From: Liolophura sinensis
Lineage: Eukaryota > Mollusca > Polyplacophora > Chitonida > Chitonidae
Length of the DNA: 64,000 bases
NCBI RefSeq assembly: GCF_032854445.1
Contig: NC_088301.1
Location: 46,371,116 to 46,435,115, forward strand
Direction of reading: 5' to 3'
This document shows positions 9,473 to 20,923 of the stretch, piece after piece (within the stretch, counting starts at the first letter, position 1; each line of letters starts with the position of its first letter). Below the pieces are notes generated by a model that saw nothing but the letters and a program-made list of their open reading frames with translations, did no database searches and was not told the DNA's origin. Position numbers and translations under genes: made by a program.

Positions 9473-12192
9473 CTGAAAATATAAACACAAGCATTTGTCA
9501 AAACTTCTGGACTGTACCAAAGAATTTTATCTAGAGAAAAAATAAACAATGAGTTTTTTTTTAAAACTAATCATTTTTCAAAAACCATATGCATGTAACC
9601 TTACAAACAGATTATACATGTAAGATATGTATGTTACATTATTTTGAAATATCGTTCCGACTGTATTTTTGTTTTTATGTTAGGCATACATTATCTCCAT
9701 AGGCCTTGAACAGCTGCAGGGGCAAGGACAATAGCATAATGACTACTTCCTGTAGTGAACACAACGATTTCGATTGAACTGCTAGCCGTCTAAGTTACAT
9801 GGAAACGGTGTATAATGACCTAAAATATTATTCATGACTAATTTATTTGCTTCACTTGTATGTGTGCGTTGTATTGACTTTAGAAAGGTGTATCGAGGCT
9901 TGCTTGGAATGAATGATTATGGCTTAACGCTACCTTGGCGATATGGCAGTCATATCGTGGCGAAGGTTTGGAAGGCATCGTGATGCCCTACTGGAAATGT
10001 ATTTTAATACTACAGGTATTATAGTGACCTTTATTTGCCCCTAGGTATTATAGTGACCTTTATTTGCCCCTAAAGATTTTTAGTGAATCTTTAGGTCAAA
10101 TACAGATATTACTTCTAAATATTACTAAAGCAGATTGGTTTTTCCTGCGCGTCTCCACACAGTTTCAAGTAGAAAGTTAAAACTTTACTTACCACATGAT
10201 TATCAATGAAACCAGAGTCATAAATCCAGCGTACAGAAACACGGCCCCTTTCATATACGGTAGAGTAGCTTCGTATATAATGTTGAAGAGAACCGTTCCG
10301 CCAATTGAGGTGAAACCCTCCAATGTCGATAGTCCAGCAAAGAGTGCTCCTTAGAACAAGAAAATGTCACGAATAATTTTGGGCAATACAATGATTTTTT
10401 TGGTTTCGAGCAAGTACTACAATGACGTGCTCAACAGAAGTACTTAAATTTTAGGTCAACTATCTAGTGCAAGATCCTAACAAAACATGGTTTCTGTATA
10501 TATATAATGTTTATATATAGTAACATAATGTGCTATTCTTACGAATTATGTATGTTTGCATTTAGAGCAGTAGATTGATAGTAATACCTTGAACGTCGGA
10601 GCTTGTTTCTTTGGACAGGATGGCTCTGATCATGGACATGTATCCAGATTCCGGAATACCCACCAGTGCAGCTGCAATGTTAATATTAATATAGTATTAA
10701 ATTTTTGTACTTTCTTACCCTATTATGAGGTATTTTAAAATGGTAGTTGAATATGTCAGTGTGGATTTATAAGTTAAATGCATTATTAAAATTTTAAAAC
10801 CTTGTGTTGTAGATATATAAACGCTTAAATAATAATAATTTTTTTCCATCTTGGACCAGAAAAAGTTTTGTGAACACTATACACATGAAGTATAACTTCA
10901 TTTCAAAGCTACATATACCACGATTCTAAATATCAATTATATACACACAGCAAAACACCTAAGTACATTCCCTGAACATGGTTTGAGAGAGAAAACTCAA
11001 ATAGTAATTCAAACGATGGAAAAAATATTTAAAAAATATGATCAAACTTACACATGTAGATAATTAAAGTGTTGGCACCAAACGCAACCGTGACCTCTCT
11101 AGCCACTCCAGATAGGCCAAGTAGTAGAATGATAGTTTCATCAGTGAAAAAGCGCTGCAAACCCCATACGACTATAAGGGTTCCAACAGGTCCACTCAAC
11201 CTTTTTGCCGCTTCAAAATAACCGATTTGCAACGCATTCCAGCAAAGGGGACTATCCATATAATAGAGCTTGTCCACGCCATCTTCTCCCACAACTCCAA
11301 GATAATAGACAGAAAATGCCAAAGCTCCCAAGATGTAGCAACCTCTGGGGGCATTTCCCGGATTGTCTTTCTTAACAATAAAATTGACAATCACCTTAAC
11401 ATGCTGACAAACCGATTTTCGTTGTTGTATGGTTTTTGTCTCTACCGTCTCTGGAAGTAAGACAATTATTATCAAAATGTTTAAGAGCATACTACCAACA
11501 AGGATAAATCCGGTGTAAATGTATCCTGTGGATTTGATCAGCAGTCCTGCGCTAATTTCTGCAATGGCTCTGGAAAAGTACTTGCCCATCTGCACAATGA
11601 TAACAAGGCGCGTTCTTGAAGATGTTGGTGGAGTAATATCCGAAGAGTAGGCATAAGTAGCTAGTAATGCCCCATAATAATACCCAAAGCAACCCTCAAT
11701 CAAATATCCAACGAATAAGTAGTACAAAGGAAGATTCCAGTGCACGACTACAACATAGCACACTCCCCTACAACATGTGCCAAAGGATGACAAAGCAAAC
11801 ATAAACTTTCGCCCAAAAGAATCCGAGTAAGATCCCAGCAGAATGCATGCAATTACACATGGTATACCAGTTGCTATGCTAAGATATAAAAGCCACTGTG
11901 AAGATTCCTCCTGTGCTTGTTGCTGTTCTTGGTAGTATTTAGCACTGGTGTTTGTGTTTAGATCGCGGCATTCCACGTAAACTGACACATTGCTCTGGTT
12001 GTTGGCGGCCAGCAAGCTGTACTTGTTCGACACTCTGTGATATATGTACTGAGAAGCAAGGGGTTTACTGACTTCATAGCCCAAGGAATATAAGCTTATG
12101 ACGGTAACAAGGAAAATGCGTTTATACAGGTTAGAGTCTTTTATGGCTGTGCCTTTCTTCATAGGCATAAGCGAAGTAGATTCGTCACCCAT
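9415..12192 (-). CDS. SLC46-family transporter (proton-coupled folate transporter-like), complete, 4 exons
   Basis: The model is complement(join(9415..9472,10193..10349,10588..10671,11052..12192)), 1,440 nt, 479 residues. The phases join perfectly and every intron is GT-AG. The protein has about 12 hydrophobic helices of the major facilitator superfamily and the loop 2-3 signature YSDSFGRK at residues 122-129, with the basic residues of motif A. The first extracellular loop is long with three N-glycosylation sequons (N65, N68, N81), as in SLC46 proteins; LLPETVETK follows helix 6, a GIPESGY motif lies at residues 385-391, and the C-terminal tail is short. Family members carry folates, antifolates or related solutes by proton symport, at the plasma or lysosomal membrane; the substrate cannot be told here. 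The start at 12192 has A at -3 and G at +4, and an in-frame stop lies upstream at 12246-12244. It is unrelated to the neighbouring plexin. Confidence 0.92.
9906..9970 (+). repeat. Dispersed repeat family C copy
   Basis: Contains GGAATGAATGATTATGG, TTAACGC and CATATCGTGGCG. The same string with modest divergence occurs at 15717-15775, so this is a short dispersed repeat. It lies in the last intron of the transporter. Confidence 0.6.
10014..10071 (+). repeat. 29-bp tandem duplication
   Basis: Two perfect adjacent copies of a 29-bp unit that starts AGGTATTATAGTGACC and ends TTGCCCCT (10014-10042 and 10043-10071). It is in the last intron of the transporter gene, about 120 bases from the exon 3 donor. 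Confidence 0.9.
10193..10349 (-). CDS. SLC46-like transporter, exon 3
   Basis: A 157-nt exon encoding [18 protein letters not shown] and the last two helices ([14 protein letters not shown]). The acceptor is TTCTAAG, slightly weak, and the donor is GTAAGT. It enters in phase 1 and leaves in phase 2. Confidence 0.9.
10588..10671 (-). CDS. SLC46-like transporter, exon 2
   Basis: An 84-nt exon with ATTGCAG acceptor and GTATTA donor, encoding [20 protein letters not shown] and on to SSDVQ. This is the helix 10-11 region, well conserved in SLC46. Phase 1 on both sides. Confidence 0.9.
11052..12192 (-). CDS. SLC46-like transporter, exon 1
   Basis: Encodes residues 1-380 plus one base: cytoplasmic N-terminus ([14 protein letters not shown]), helices 1 to about 9 and the long central loop with the QQRK basic cluster. 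The donor is a strong GTAAGT. The open frame runs 42 bases past the ATG to a TTG codon, but an in-frame stop lies just beyond and there is no upstream ATG, so 12192 is chosen. Confidence 0.93.
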
Positions 12193-12260
12193 GATGTCTG
12201 CATCAACTCTCCTTCGTAAATCTTGTGTCCACAATGCTCGAATTCATGGCTTAGATGGCT

Positions 12261-12382
<122 letters not shown>

Positions 12383-13629
12383 TGGACAGTTTAAAACACA
12401 ATCAGGTTAACGGTCAATTGATTACCAACCTATATAACGTTATCAATGCCTTTAAATGATACACAGTTTAAAAATGAATTTAGGCCAACTTGATAACTAC
12501 TTTATCATTTTCTTTTCATCCACTAGCTCACTGAAGGATTGTGGTTACATACAATATCACAGACAATTGGTCTGTGATAAAATGCATGATTGTGGCTTAA
12601 AGTCACCATTTATAGAACGTAACCCTGAACATTCAGTCGATTGAAACTGGTGAAGGAAGTTGTAAGACCCGTCACACGCGCGTCTGTGACAGAAAACAAG
12701 AAATTCTTTATCTCTCAAACATAAAGCGGCAAGACAAAGGCCTTTGAGATAGGGATATCTGAAACCAGTAAAACAAGCTGTGAGACCTGCGTGACATGCA
12801 GGTCTCTGGGAGTCTGTGACAAGATACGCGATCTTCTTAATCCAGTCTGAAACCGACGAAATAAGCCCACGATTATCGTTAAGTAGCACATTCCGAAGTA
12901 TCACTTTCTATGCAAACATGCCTGCATGGTTTGAACTGTTGTTGGCACTGCCATTCTATATCGCAGAGTTTGGTAACTTCTGAAACGAGGTAAAGCATTT
13001 AAGATATTAAAGGATTAGTGTCCAGATTTAGTTACCGGCCCTAATTATAAAAATTATAACCTGTTTAAAGAGTATATTACCGAGAGGACTTCTGAGAAAC
13101 GTAATAATGACTTTAAATCCACAAAAAACAATTGATTTACTGCCCTAGCCGATTTCCAGCCGGCCGCCTGGTACTGCTCAGTGGGTGACGTCATAGTTGG
13201 CCAACCCACGCCTAGTTTGACTAAATATCTTGGGGATTCGTATCAACACTTTCATTTTCGAGATTCTAGCTACTCAGAAGCAAATACACTGCGTGTTGAA
13301 GTTCCGATTTATGACACTGACATCTCTATCGGGACTTCAGATTCTGAGTTTTCAGACTTTCAATTTGATTTTTGTCCAGGCATTTCCAACCGCACTGGCA
13401 ATATACGGACTGATAAGCTATAGCATTACCCTGTGTTACACTGTCCATTTGGTGAGTTTATTTTAATATTTTATATTTATATGCTATTCTTTCCCTCTGC
13501 CCGCTTCACAATAATATCATTCTATTCAAAATTCACACTTATATGCGATAACTACCGGTACATGTTATTGTCGGTATTCCCAACAGAGTCAAGTACAACA
13601 TAAATACAGGTAGGATGTGGACGTCGGCG
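12383..13629. other. Upstream flank of the transporter, no supported gene
   Basis: This flank separates the transporter start from the THAP remnant. A palindromic TGACGTCA (a CRE-type site by sequence) occurs at 13185-13192. An open frame without ATG at 13181-13423 encodes an acidic 80-residue stretch that I do not recognise. No splice partner was found. Confidence 0.35.
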
Positions 13630-13910
13630 TTACAGCGTAAAGAGATCTCCTACAGAGAACACCAGTTCAGTTAACAGTATTTCATAAGTACTGTGTCGTT
13701 GTGTAGAATCAGCTGTATTCCTGTCGTAGCTTCCAGCTGTAAAATGGCGAGAGCAGATACGGCTGTTTTCAGTGGGTACAAAATCTTTTCTTTTTGTACT
13801 GTAAATCCACGCCTTCGTTTGGGCCAAATCGTCTGGAAACTGGAAAAAAACTAACTCCAAGGTTTTTTCGATAACTTGTTTTCACAAACGAATGCAGACC
13901 AGCAAGCCAT
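13630..13910 (-). pseudogene. THAP-type zinc-finger domain, broken
   Basis: The minus strand encodes both halves of a THAP DNA-binding domain (C2CH zinc finger). The start MACWSAFVCENKLSKK (from 13910) supplies the first two cysteines. A second frame supplies FFQFPDDL, KAWI and ICSRHF with the last cysteine and histidine. The halves are in different frames: the first meets a stop at KKPWS and the second opens just before it, so a frameshift separates them. THAP domains occur in host transcription factors and in P-element transposases; nothing downstream tells which. An intron could in principle hide the junction, but I see no good donor. Confidence 0.6.
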
Positions 13911-15716
13911 TTCGTGAGGAAATTCGATATGTTTGTCACTCTTACAGCTTTTTAACACTGAACTAAATGGCGAAGCTCTGCATGACAGCTCGTGGGATGT
14001 TGGACTTGTATGTCGTAATTCGGCTGAGATTACTGAGCGTTGGCGGGAAAAATGCACAAAACCAGCCTAATCATCTAGTGATTTTAAATGTCATATTACT
14101 CAGATTAATGTACCCTATTCAATATTTTTTTGGTTGCTTGTTTCATGTTTAAAAAATGCATATTGTTTCTATGGGTATTTATATTATATTATTAATATTA
14201 TTATTTATATTTCTCCACTTCAGCGGGACATTATACACGCAACATTATATTTTGGGATGCTATGTTAGCGAACTGTGCTATCCCAGCCCTATAGAAAAGG
14301 GCCGGTGGGCCGCCTAGGCCCCTGAAATTCTGACTTTTCAGATGTGTTTTTAGATTATATTTTTGATTTCTAATGTGGGCGTTTAATCAGACAACCGTTT
14401 ACTATAATTTACATTCAGGAAAAATAATCGCGGACAAATACCCAAATCAACGTTCATTAACTATAGAACTATAACTAAAGAAATTGGAGGCTAGGAAATT
14501 TGTGCAGCATCACGATAACAATAGGATTATTAATTATTCATTCTTCACCTCTGTTACAACATTGCAACAATACTCTAGCAATATTCATTAAATTTGCTTA
14601 ACAAATGTGAAATCTCATATGGTGAGATAAGACAGCTGATCTAAACTTACATATTTGCGCTCTGAGCCTTTGTCACATTTTCTGCCGATTTTAATGCCTC
14701 GAAGGAAAAACAAAGACACTAACATTTCAGATGGGCGGTGGAGTGGGTGTGAGAGGGTGGAGAGTGTTCAGCTTCCATAATATTTATGACTTTCAATTAA
14801 AAAAAAATTAAATAAACATTAATGATGAATAACATAAATGAACACAGACGTCCTGCAGGTGTTACTAACAACCAGCATGTAATTGTAACAGAATTTAATG
14901 TCAGAAGAAGTCTCTACCATACCAAATATAATATCAGCAGATTGATTCAATCAGTATATAATTTCACGAGTTGGAGATTAAATGTTTAGTACGCCAAAGT
15001 ATCATGTTAGAAATACAATCTGCTGTATGTAGAGTTGAGGTGCATCAGTTTCAATGCAAAGCTTACGCAGATTATGCAATACTGTCTTTCAATTTTGGTC
15101 GCTGCCTTAAATTAAGCAATGAGTGGTTGTGGAGAATCTCAAATTTCTAATGTTTGATCTTCTTTCCTCTATGGGTGCTATATAAAACTGCAGATGTCAG
15201 GCGGCAATCCCCATCATAATCTTGTTGACTACTTTATGCTACATTGCTTGTTGATTTAGTGATAAACTTACCATAAGAAAACTAACATAAGGAAGAATTT
15301 ACAAGGTTTTGGTTGAATGTAAATTTACACATGTTTTGAGAAGCTTTATTCTTGTTAAGATCAGTTCCTTAAAGTCAAGAAAAGCTGATACATTTAGAAG
15401 AAACAGAAAAGTGCATTGGTTATCGCCCCTGAAAAAAGTTCGTTTGCCCACCAGGGGATCAGCTGCAGTGGGAATTAAGGAGGAAGCTCAGTTGTTGAGA
15501 TTATGAATTACAGGTAGTTGTCAGCGTTTATGGTAAGTAAGGCTTGACTCTTAGGGTGATTTGACCAAAATTAAGATCTACTTAACATAAGAATAATTTA
15601 AAGTTTCTCCCAATGCGCTTAAGTTTCTCTCAAACATGTTAAATAATGCACTTCTAAAAGATGACAGGTTTTCCCGCGGTATTTAAAATTTATTTTGAAA
15701 GGCCACTCTTTCAGAT
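13911..15716. other. Intergenic, nothing recognised
   Basis: AT-rich DNA with no supported exon. Positions 14300-14332 match a stretch near 5580, indicating a decayed dispersed repeat. Several A-runs occur, but no poly(A) context or coding motif. Confidence 0.4.
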
Positions 15717-15775
15717 GGAATGAATGATTATGGTTTTACGCCACATCGGCAATTTTGCCGCAGTATCGTGGCGCT
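15717..15775 (+). repeat. Dispersed repeat family C copy
   Basis: Shares GGAATGAATGATTATGG, ACGCCACATCGGCAAT and TATCGTGGCG with the copy at 9906-9970, same orientation. Confidence 0.6.
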
Positions 15776-15893
15776 GGCAGATTGCAGGTAATGCTTTTAT
15801 GGAAAATTTAGACACTACAACAACCAGTGACAACAAAGACTCCCAAAGTTGTTTGTGTTCAGTGTATAGATTATTTGTGGGAACAAGGAAGTT

Positions 15894-16070
15894 GTACAGT
15901 TGTTTTTGTTTATTTATTAATTTGATTGGTGTTTTACTCCGTAATCAAGAATATTTCAAGGATATGACGGCGGCCAGCATTATGGTGGAAGGAAACCGGG
16001 CACAGCTACGGGAAAACTCACGACCATCCTCAGGTTGCTGGGAGACCTTCCCACGTACAGTTGTTTTTGT
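15894..16070 (-). mobile_element. 5'-truncated SINE family A with perfect 16-bp target-site duplication
   Basis: The SINE lies inverted: tail near 15908-15920, then TTTTACTCCGTAATCAAGAATATTTC, CAGCATTATGGTGG and CCTTCCCAC at the truncated end. The string GTACAGTTGTTTTTGT occurs at 15894-15909 and again at 16055-16070, exactly bracketing the element. Such a duplication is the mark of LINE-assisted reverse transcription at a nick. The perfect duplication suggests a fairly young insertion. Confidence 0.88.
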
Positions 16071-17389
16071 GTGACCCTACCCCGTAAATACGGTTTTTGG
16101 TAGGCCTAACATTATATAATTATAATAATGTTATGTGACATTTTCTGGGTCAAACTTACACCATAAAGTTCATGCAGAAAAATAGCTAGTTTATTCATGC
16201 TGGACATTTGCAAAATCCCTTCATGTTGTTTCTAGTTCAATTAAATTAATCATTGAGGTCAATTTTCAACAATTTCTGATATTTACCTGCCTCAGTGTTT
16301 AATCGTTGAATTAAAAAACATGGTAGGTCCATTTCACAAGGCACTCTGTGGAATGAAGTTGGCTGTTAAACCCATTTCTTGTTTGGACTGAGAAGAGATG
16401 CGTCTTTTCGATCACTCCTGCAAGTTTCAATCCATTCTTGTGTTGAAATGTTGTTGAAATCCACAGAAATGTTTCCTTCTCATTCATCAAAATAACTTTG
16501 TACTGTCATTGTGAGTTGGGTGTACTTAAATCTCGGGACTGGGTGCAAAAAGATGCGGAAATGAACCCAAAAAGACAAGACCACGCAATCAGTCTTATGT
16601 CACAACTTAAGGGATTATTTCATCAGTCATCATAGATTAGAATAGCAAGAACAATTTCCCAGCCAGTCACTACTGTATGTGACAGAAGTTGTGGATGTTA
16701 GTGATGAAGCCAAAGTGACCAACCATATATAGATGCTTTCTGGAATTTAGACACATATGTGAAGGATATTATTTCTTCTATCGTTTGAACTGTTGGTGCA
16801 GTAATTCGTATGAATGTCTGTCAGCAACCTGTCAGGGCAAAGTTTTTGGCACAGATGACTGTGAGATGGTTGCCTTGAGTCACACCAGCCATTATGTCAG
16901 TCATTTTGGTTTACTTTTCATTAGGTGAAAGACAAAGTAAGACTTTGAGGAAGTTTGAGCATCCTGCTTCAGATAAAATATGGTTAAGTCGTGTGCTGTC
17001 TTCTCCTTTAAGCGTATTACTCAGCTGCATATGCTATCATGGGAGGTAGCTTCAATGCTTGTCAATAATCTTGGCCATTATGGTGACTTATGTCAAAATT
17101 GCAGTTAGTAAAAATCCACCATTTTCAAGAAAATTGTATTGTAGAAATATATGTAGCCCTGGAAAATCCTTGAGTCATAGCATTTAAAATTAAAATTTCC
17201 AGGCCTTGAAGTCATGAATTTTGTATGCAGGTCATTGAATTTCTATAATGAGAAAAAAAAATTTCCATAGTGTTTATAGGCTGCTTAATTTAATTCCTTG
17301 ACATTTAAATGATTTTAATTCCTTTTGAAGTTAGTAATGAAAGTTTTGCTAGGATAGCGTGGAACCCTGATAAATAGATTTCTATCCCC
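16071..17389. other. Intergenic, no supported gene
   Basis: No exon is supported. Positions about 17010-17095 (CTCAGCTGCATATGCTAT, GGGAGGTAGCTTCAATGC) resemble 25312-25380 in plexin intron 1, so this part belongs to a dispersed repeat. Confidence 0.4.
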
Positions 17390-17430
17390 AGCTCTGCCTG
17401 GTTTCCTCACACCATAATGCTGACCTATAA
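17390..17430 (+). repeat. SINE family A, tiny fragment
   Basis: CTCTGCCTGGTTTCCTC followed by CACCATAATGCTG matches the family body; nothing else of the element is left. Confidence 0.55.
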
Positions 17431-17852
17431 GGGGTAACCCCGAGGGGACTATAGGTTTTTACCTCATCCTTGAATCTGTCTCTCTGTCCATAACATGTAT
17501 TCTTCTACACATTCGTTTCATCATATATATTTTCATCATTATAGTATACGATAATACAGAACAAGTTTGAGTATTGTGATGAATGTGTACAGTAAGATGA
17601 TATAGAACCATTTCACAGAATATGATACACACTTTTTCATGATGATGTATGAATTTCTTGGCAAATTCCACTGTTTTAATGATTAAAATTTTGACTCAAG
17701 TCCAAGATCACTTTGCGATCCTGGCGCCTAGGGACCAATGGTGGACTACGTACATGTACTTTCATAATGCTTGTAAGGATATAAGTTAGAGAATGATGAT
17801 CATCAGTTGGTCCGTCCCTTCTGAATATATGTGGTTTCAATTAACTTATACT

Positions 17853-18122
17853 GGGGCCTCCGTGGCTCAGTTGGTTAGCGCACTAGCGCAGCGCAATGAC
17901 CCAAGAGCCGCTTACCTATGCGATCACTGTGAGTTCAAGTCCAGGTAATGCAGGCTTCCTCTCCAGCTGTACATGGGAAGGTCTTCCTGGAATATGCTGA
18001 TGGTCATGACTTTCCCCCAGCCTCTGTCTGGTTTCCTCCCACCATAATGCTGGCTGCCATCGTAGAAGTGAAATATTCTTGAGTAAGGTGTAAAACATCA
18101 ATCAAATAAATAAGTAAATAAA
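17853..18122 (+). mobile_element. SINE family A, full length
   Basis: The reference copy of the family in this window. The head resembles a tRNA: GGGGCCTCCGTGGCTCAG, a box A-like TGGCTCAGTTGG and a box B-like GAGTTCAAGTCC at about 17930-17942. The body follows (GGCTTCCTCTCCAGC, TGGGAAGGTCTTCC, CCTCTGTCTGGTTTCC, CATAATGCTGGC, GAAATATTCTTGAGTAAGG) and the tail is AATAAATAAGTAAATAAA. It would be transcribed by RNA polymerase III and moved by a partner LINE. It is not a functional tRNA, since the acceptor and anticodon arms do not close. Confidence 0.9.
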
Positions 18123-20923
18123 CCTATACATTAGGAAGTGGAAGCTTTCAAAGTTCTTTTTGATTTGTAATTGTTATTCTTTTCTATGTAATCAACTCCT
18201 TAGTAAGTTAGAAAAGTATCTGAACCCCTTGCATACCATAGATTTTGTAGTATGCCACTTTCAAGATGAGTATTTCAGTTTGTACTCCAAATCATTTCTA
18301 CTGATGCTTTACTTTGCAAAACTTCTGGTATACCAAACACTCCTGCGTGTGTCTTCTGTATATTACATATATGTTTAAATGTACACTCTGTGTACAAGTA
18401 ATCTTAGTTGTTGTTATTTAGTTTCAATGCTGTGAACCTGCCTACATGCGGACATGACTGCTTCGTTGGGCGTAGTTGTTTACATGTACATATGAACAGG
18501 ATACTGTAGTTACTGGTCTAAGTATATATACTAAATAATCATTGCCTATTACCATTGCCTATTACCAGCTATCACCAGACCTGAAGAGGTTAATATAACA
18601 TAAGTACAGTTTTCTTTTCTCTACATTGTAGTGCAGCATGGACATGTATTCGTGCAATGCTCCATGTGTTGTCTGTGCGTTGTATGTGTACAAGTACATT
18701 TTCAACGCCGTTAACTCGGACGGCATGCATGAACATATAGACGGGTGTTTCATCTGTACTGTTTCTATACTATAATACAGAATATAAAATATAGTATTTG
18801 GAGAAATTGATATGTAATGGTCATGTAAATTTATGAAAACAATAATAATAAAAACTAATGAGTAACAATAAAACTCATACATGAGCAATTTTGACAATTA
18901 ACTTACCAATGAGATTTACATTCTTATTTTTATTTCTCATAAGGAACTGTGCTAAGTCCAGAGCTGTTTTGATGCGATGTATTTTACACAATAGTATAAA
19001 GTGACTATAATGTACTCTGCATGTCTATGTCCTTTTGTTTTTTTCCTGATAAATTTCGTCAGTTTTTAGCACACCTGTATGAAGTAAGGAGAGGTATTGT
19101 GAGATTGGGGAAAAATGGCAATGTTGGTGTCCAGTTAAGCTTTTTTAGGGGGGGGGGGGAGGGGGTCCTGTATAATGGGTTCTCATACATAGATTGAAGG
19201 CTAAGCAGTTTTTTTAAGCACTCTGGAAAGTCAAGCTTTTTTTTTTAGTTCCTTTGAAACTTAGGCATTGATACATGTATTAAAGGTTAAGCTTTTTTTG
19301 GGAATGGAAGGTTAAGCTTTTTTTTAGCTCCTGTGAAAGTTAGGCATTCATACATGAATTAAAGGTTAAGCTTTTGATTTTTACAGCAATAGAAATTCAT
19401 TTTTTCTCTTGTTTAATATTGGCCTCAACAAAGGTGGGGGGATATACCGGAAACCCTGTTTATCCTTCTGTCTGTAGGCATGGTTTTGTCCATGTGTCTG
19501 CTCCCAATGTACTGTGTTCATTTTGAAATTTACCATACCTCTTGCCTATCATCTAAACTTGCGCATGCTTAAGTTTAATGGCAACTGGGTAATTATGAAA
19601 ATAATTAATACCATTAACATACATTGTAACGTGTGTACTGACCATCATTTTACATTCCGTTTGAGTCAGAGATGAACAACATAAAGAAGTGGGTTGAAGT
19701 TTTATAGGATTAAAAGCTAATAATGATTTGTCAAGTCCCAAAGCAAGGAGGAGTTAAGACACATGGTTGTGATAATTTCTGTGTTTATTGAGATTATGTC
19801 CTTCAGTAACAATACCACTAATTAGATTTCAAAGTTTTCTTACCCGGCAAAACAATAGGTGGTGTGAAATTCTGCTGAAATTGAACATTGCGTGCGCATT
19901 AACCTTCAATGCAGCTAAAATATGAAGTTAGGTTCATCTTACAGGGAACTGGAAACTATGCCTAAAAATACTTTCATTTATTATGTATAGTTTTATAGTT
20001 AAAAACTTTTTATGAGTTATTTATAGTTTTTTATGTATGGTTTTAAGTGATCTATTTAGTGAAGCCTGCTTTGATTTTTTGTATTCTTTTCACTTATATT
20101 TTGATTTCTAGTGCATTAATTTTCTGACAGCCAAGTAGGATACAGAATGGCTAATACAGCATGGAATAGAAGTCTTTTTCCATTCTGCAGTGGCTCTTAT
20201 TAAGTAAGGGGTGTCAATGGTTTGGGAAATTTTGAAAGTCTGACATATATCAAATTCACTAGGATCCCTGTTCATATACTTCCTGGTTGGACAAAACAGC
20301 GAGCAGACCTGAGCTTGGCTGTCTTTCACCCACACATATGTAGCTAACTTGAAGTCACTAATGCACAAGAGGTCATACTGATTGCATTACATGTTCAGAT
20401 ACAGTTTATTTGTGGAGATGAGCTTAAGCACATACACTGTAGGTATGTTTTGTGTGGAATTTACATGGTTGATAAGAAGATGTTTCTGTTAGCTCAATAT
20501 ATCACAGGTACATGTAAGTATCATTTATTTGAATGTATTATGGCCTGTGTTATGTAATAATACTTGAGTAATATAACTGTATAAAGTAATAGAAATTTCT
20601 GTGTCATGTAATATCAGTGAGTCACGTAACAAAATTTGCCATGTGATATAATAAACCAACCTCCTGAGTTATGTAATGAAGTATCCCCGCGAAATTATTA
20701 TTTGTATAAGAAAAAAAATATGTGTTATGATGGGTGTTGCATTACTGGTGTATTATTACATAACACTGTGTAACAGGGATTCACAGTCTTCTGATGGCTG
20801 TTTTTATATAAAGCTTAAATATACTTTCATGGCGTTTACTTATTGTACAGCTAGGGAGGACTGTATGTATAAATTCCGCAGAATCACTAATAACATTTAC
20901 ATGTCTTTTTTTTTTTTTTTCAG
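18123..20923. other. Upstream region of the plexin gene
   Basis: No coding exon is supported. The first plexin coding exon begins with a splice acceptor at 20921-20923, so a 5' untranslated exon and the promoter should lie here or further left; I cannot place them. A diverged direct duplication of about 65 bp lies at 19233-19299 and 19313-19378. Positions 19420-19590 share sequence with 50830-51270. Confidence 0.4.
19233..19378 (+). repeat. Diverged tandem duplication
   Basis: Two copies of about 65 bp with an AAGCTTTTTTTT start, a GTGAAA/TTGAAA middle, TTAGGCATT and ATTAAAGGTTAAGCTTTT, separated by a short spacer. No coding content. Confidence 0.65.

Noticed and set aside
12193-12234. A longer start for the transporter at the TTG codon 12234
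   Set aside because: It is not an ATG, an in-frame stop lies just upstream, and the ATG at 12192 has a good context.
13181-13423. 80-residue acidic open frame beside a TGACGTCA site
   Set aside because: It begins with GTG, has no recognised domain and no splice partner. It could be an exon of an unknown gene, but the support is too weak.
17853-17945. Possible tRNA gene at the start of the SINE (box A and box B-like motifs)
   Set aside because: The acceptor and anticodon stems do not form and the sequence continues into a repeated SINE body present many times in the window.
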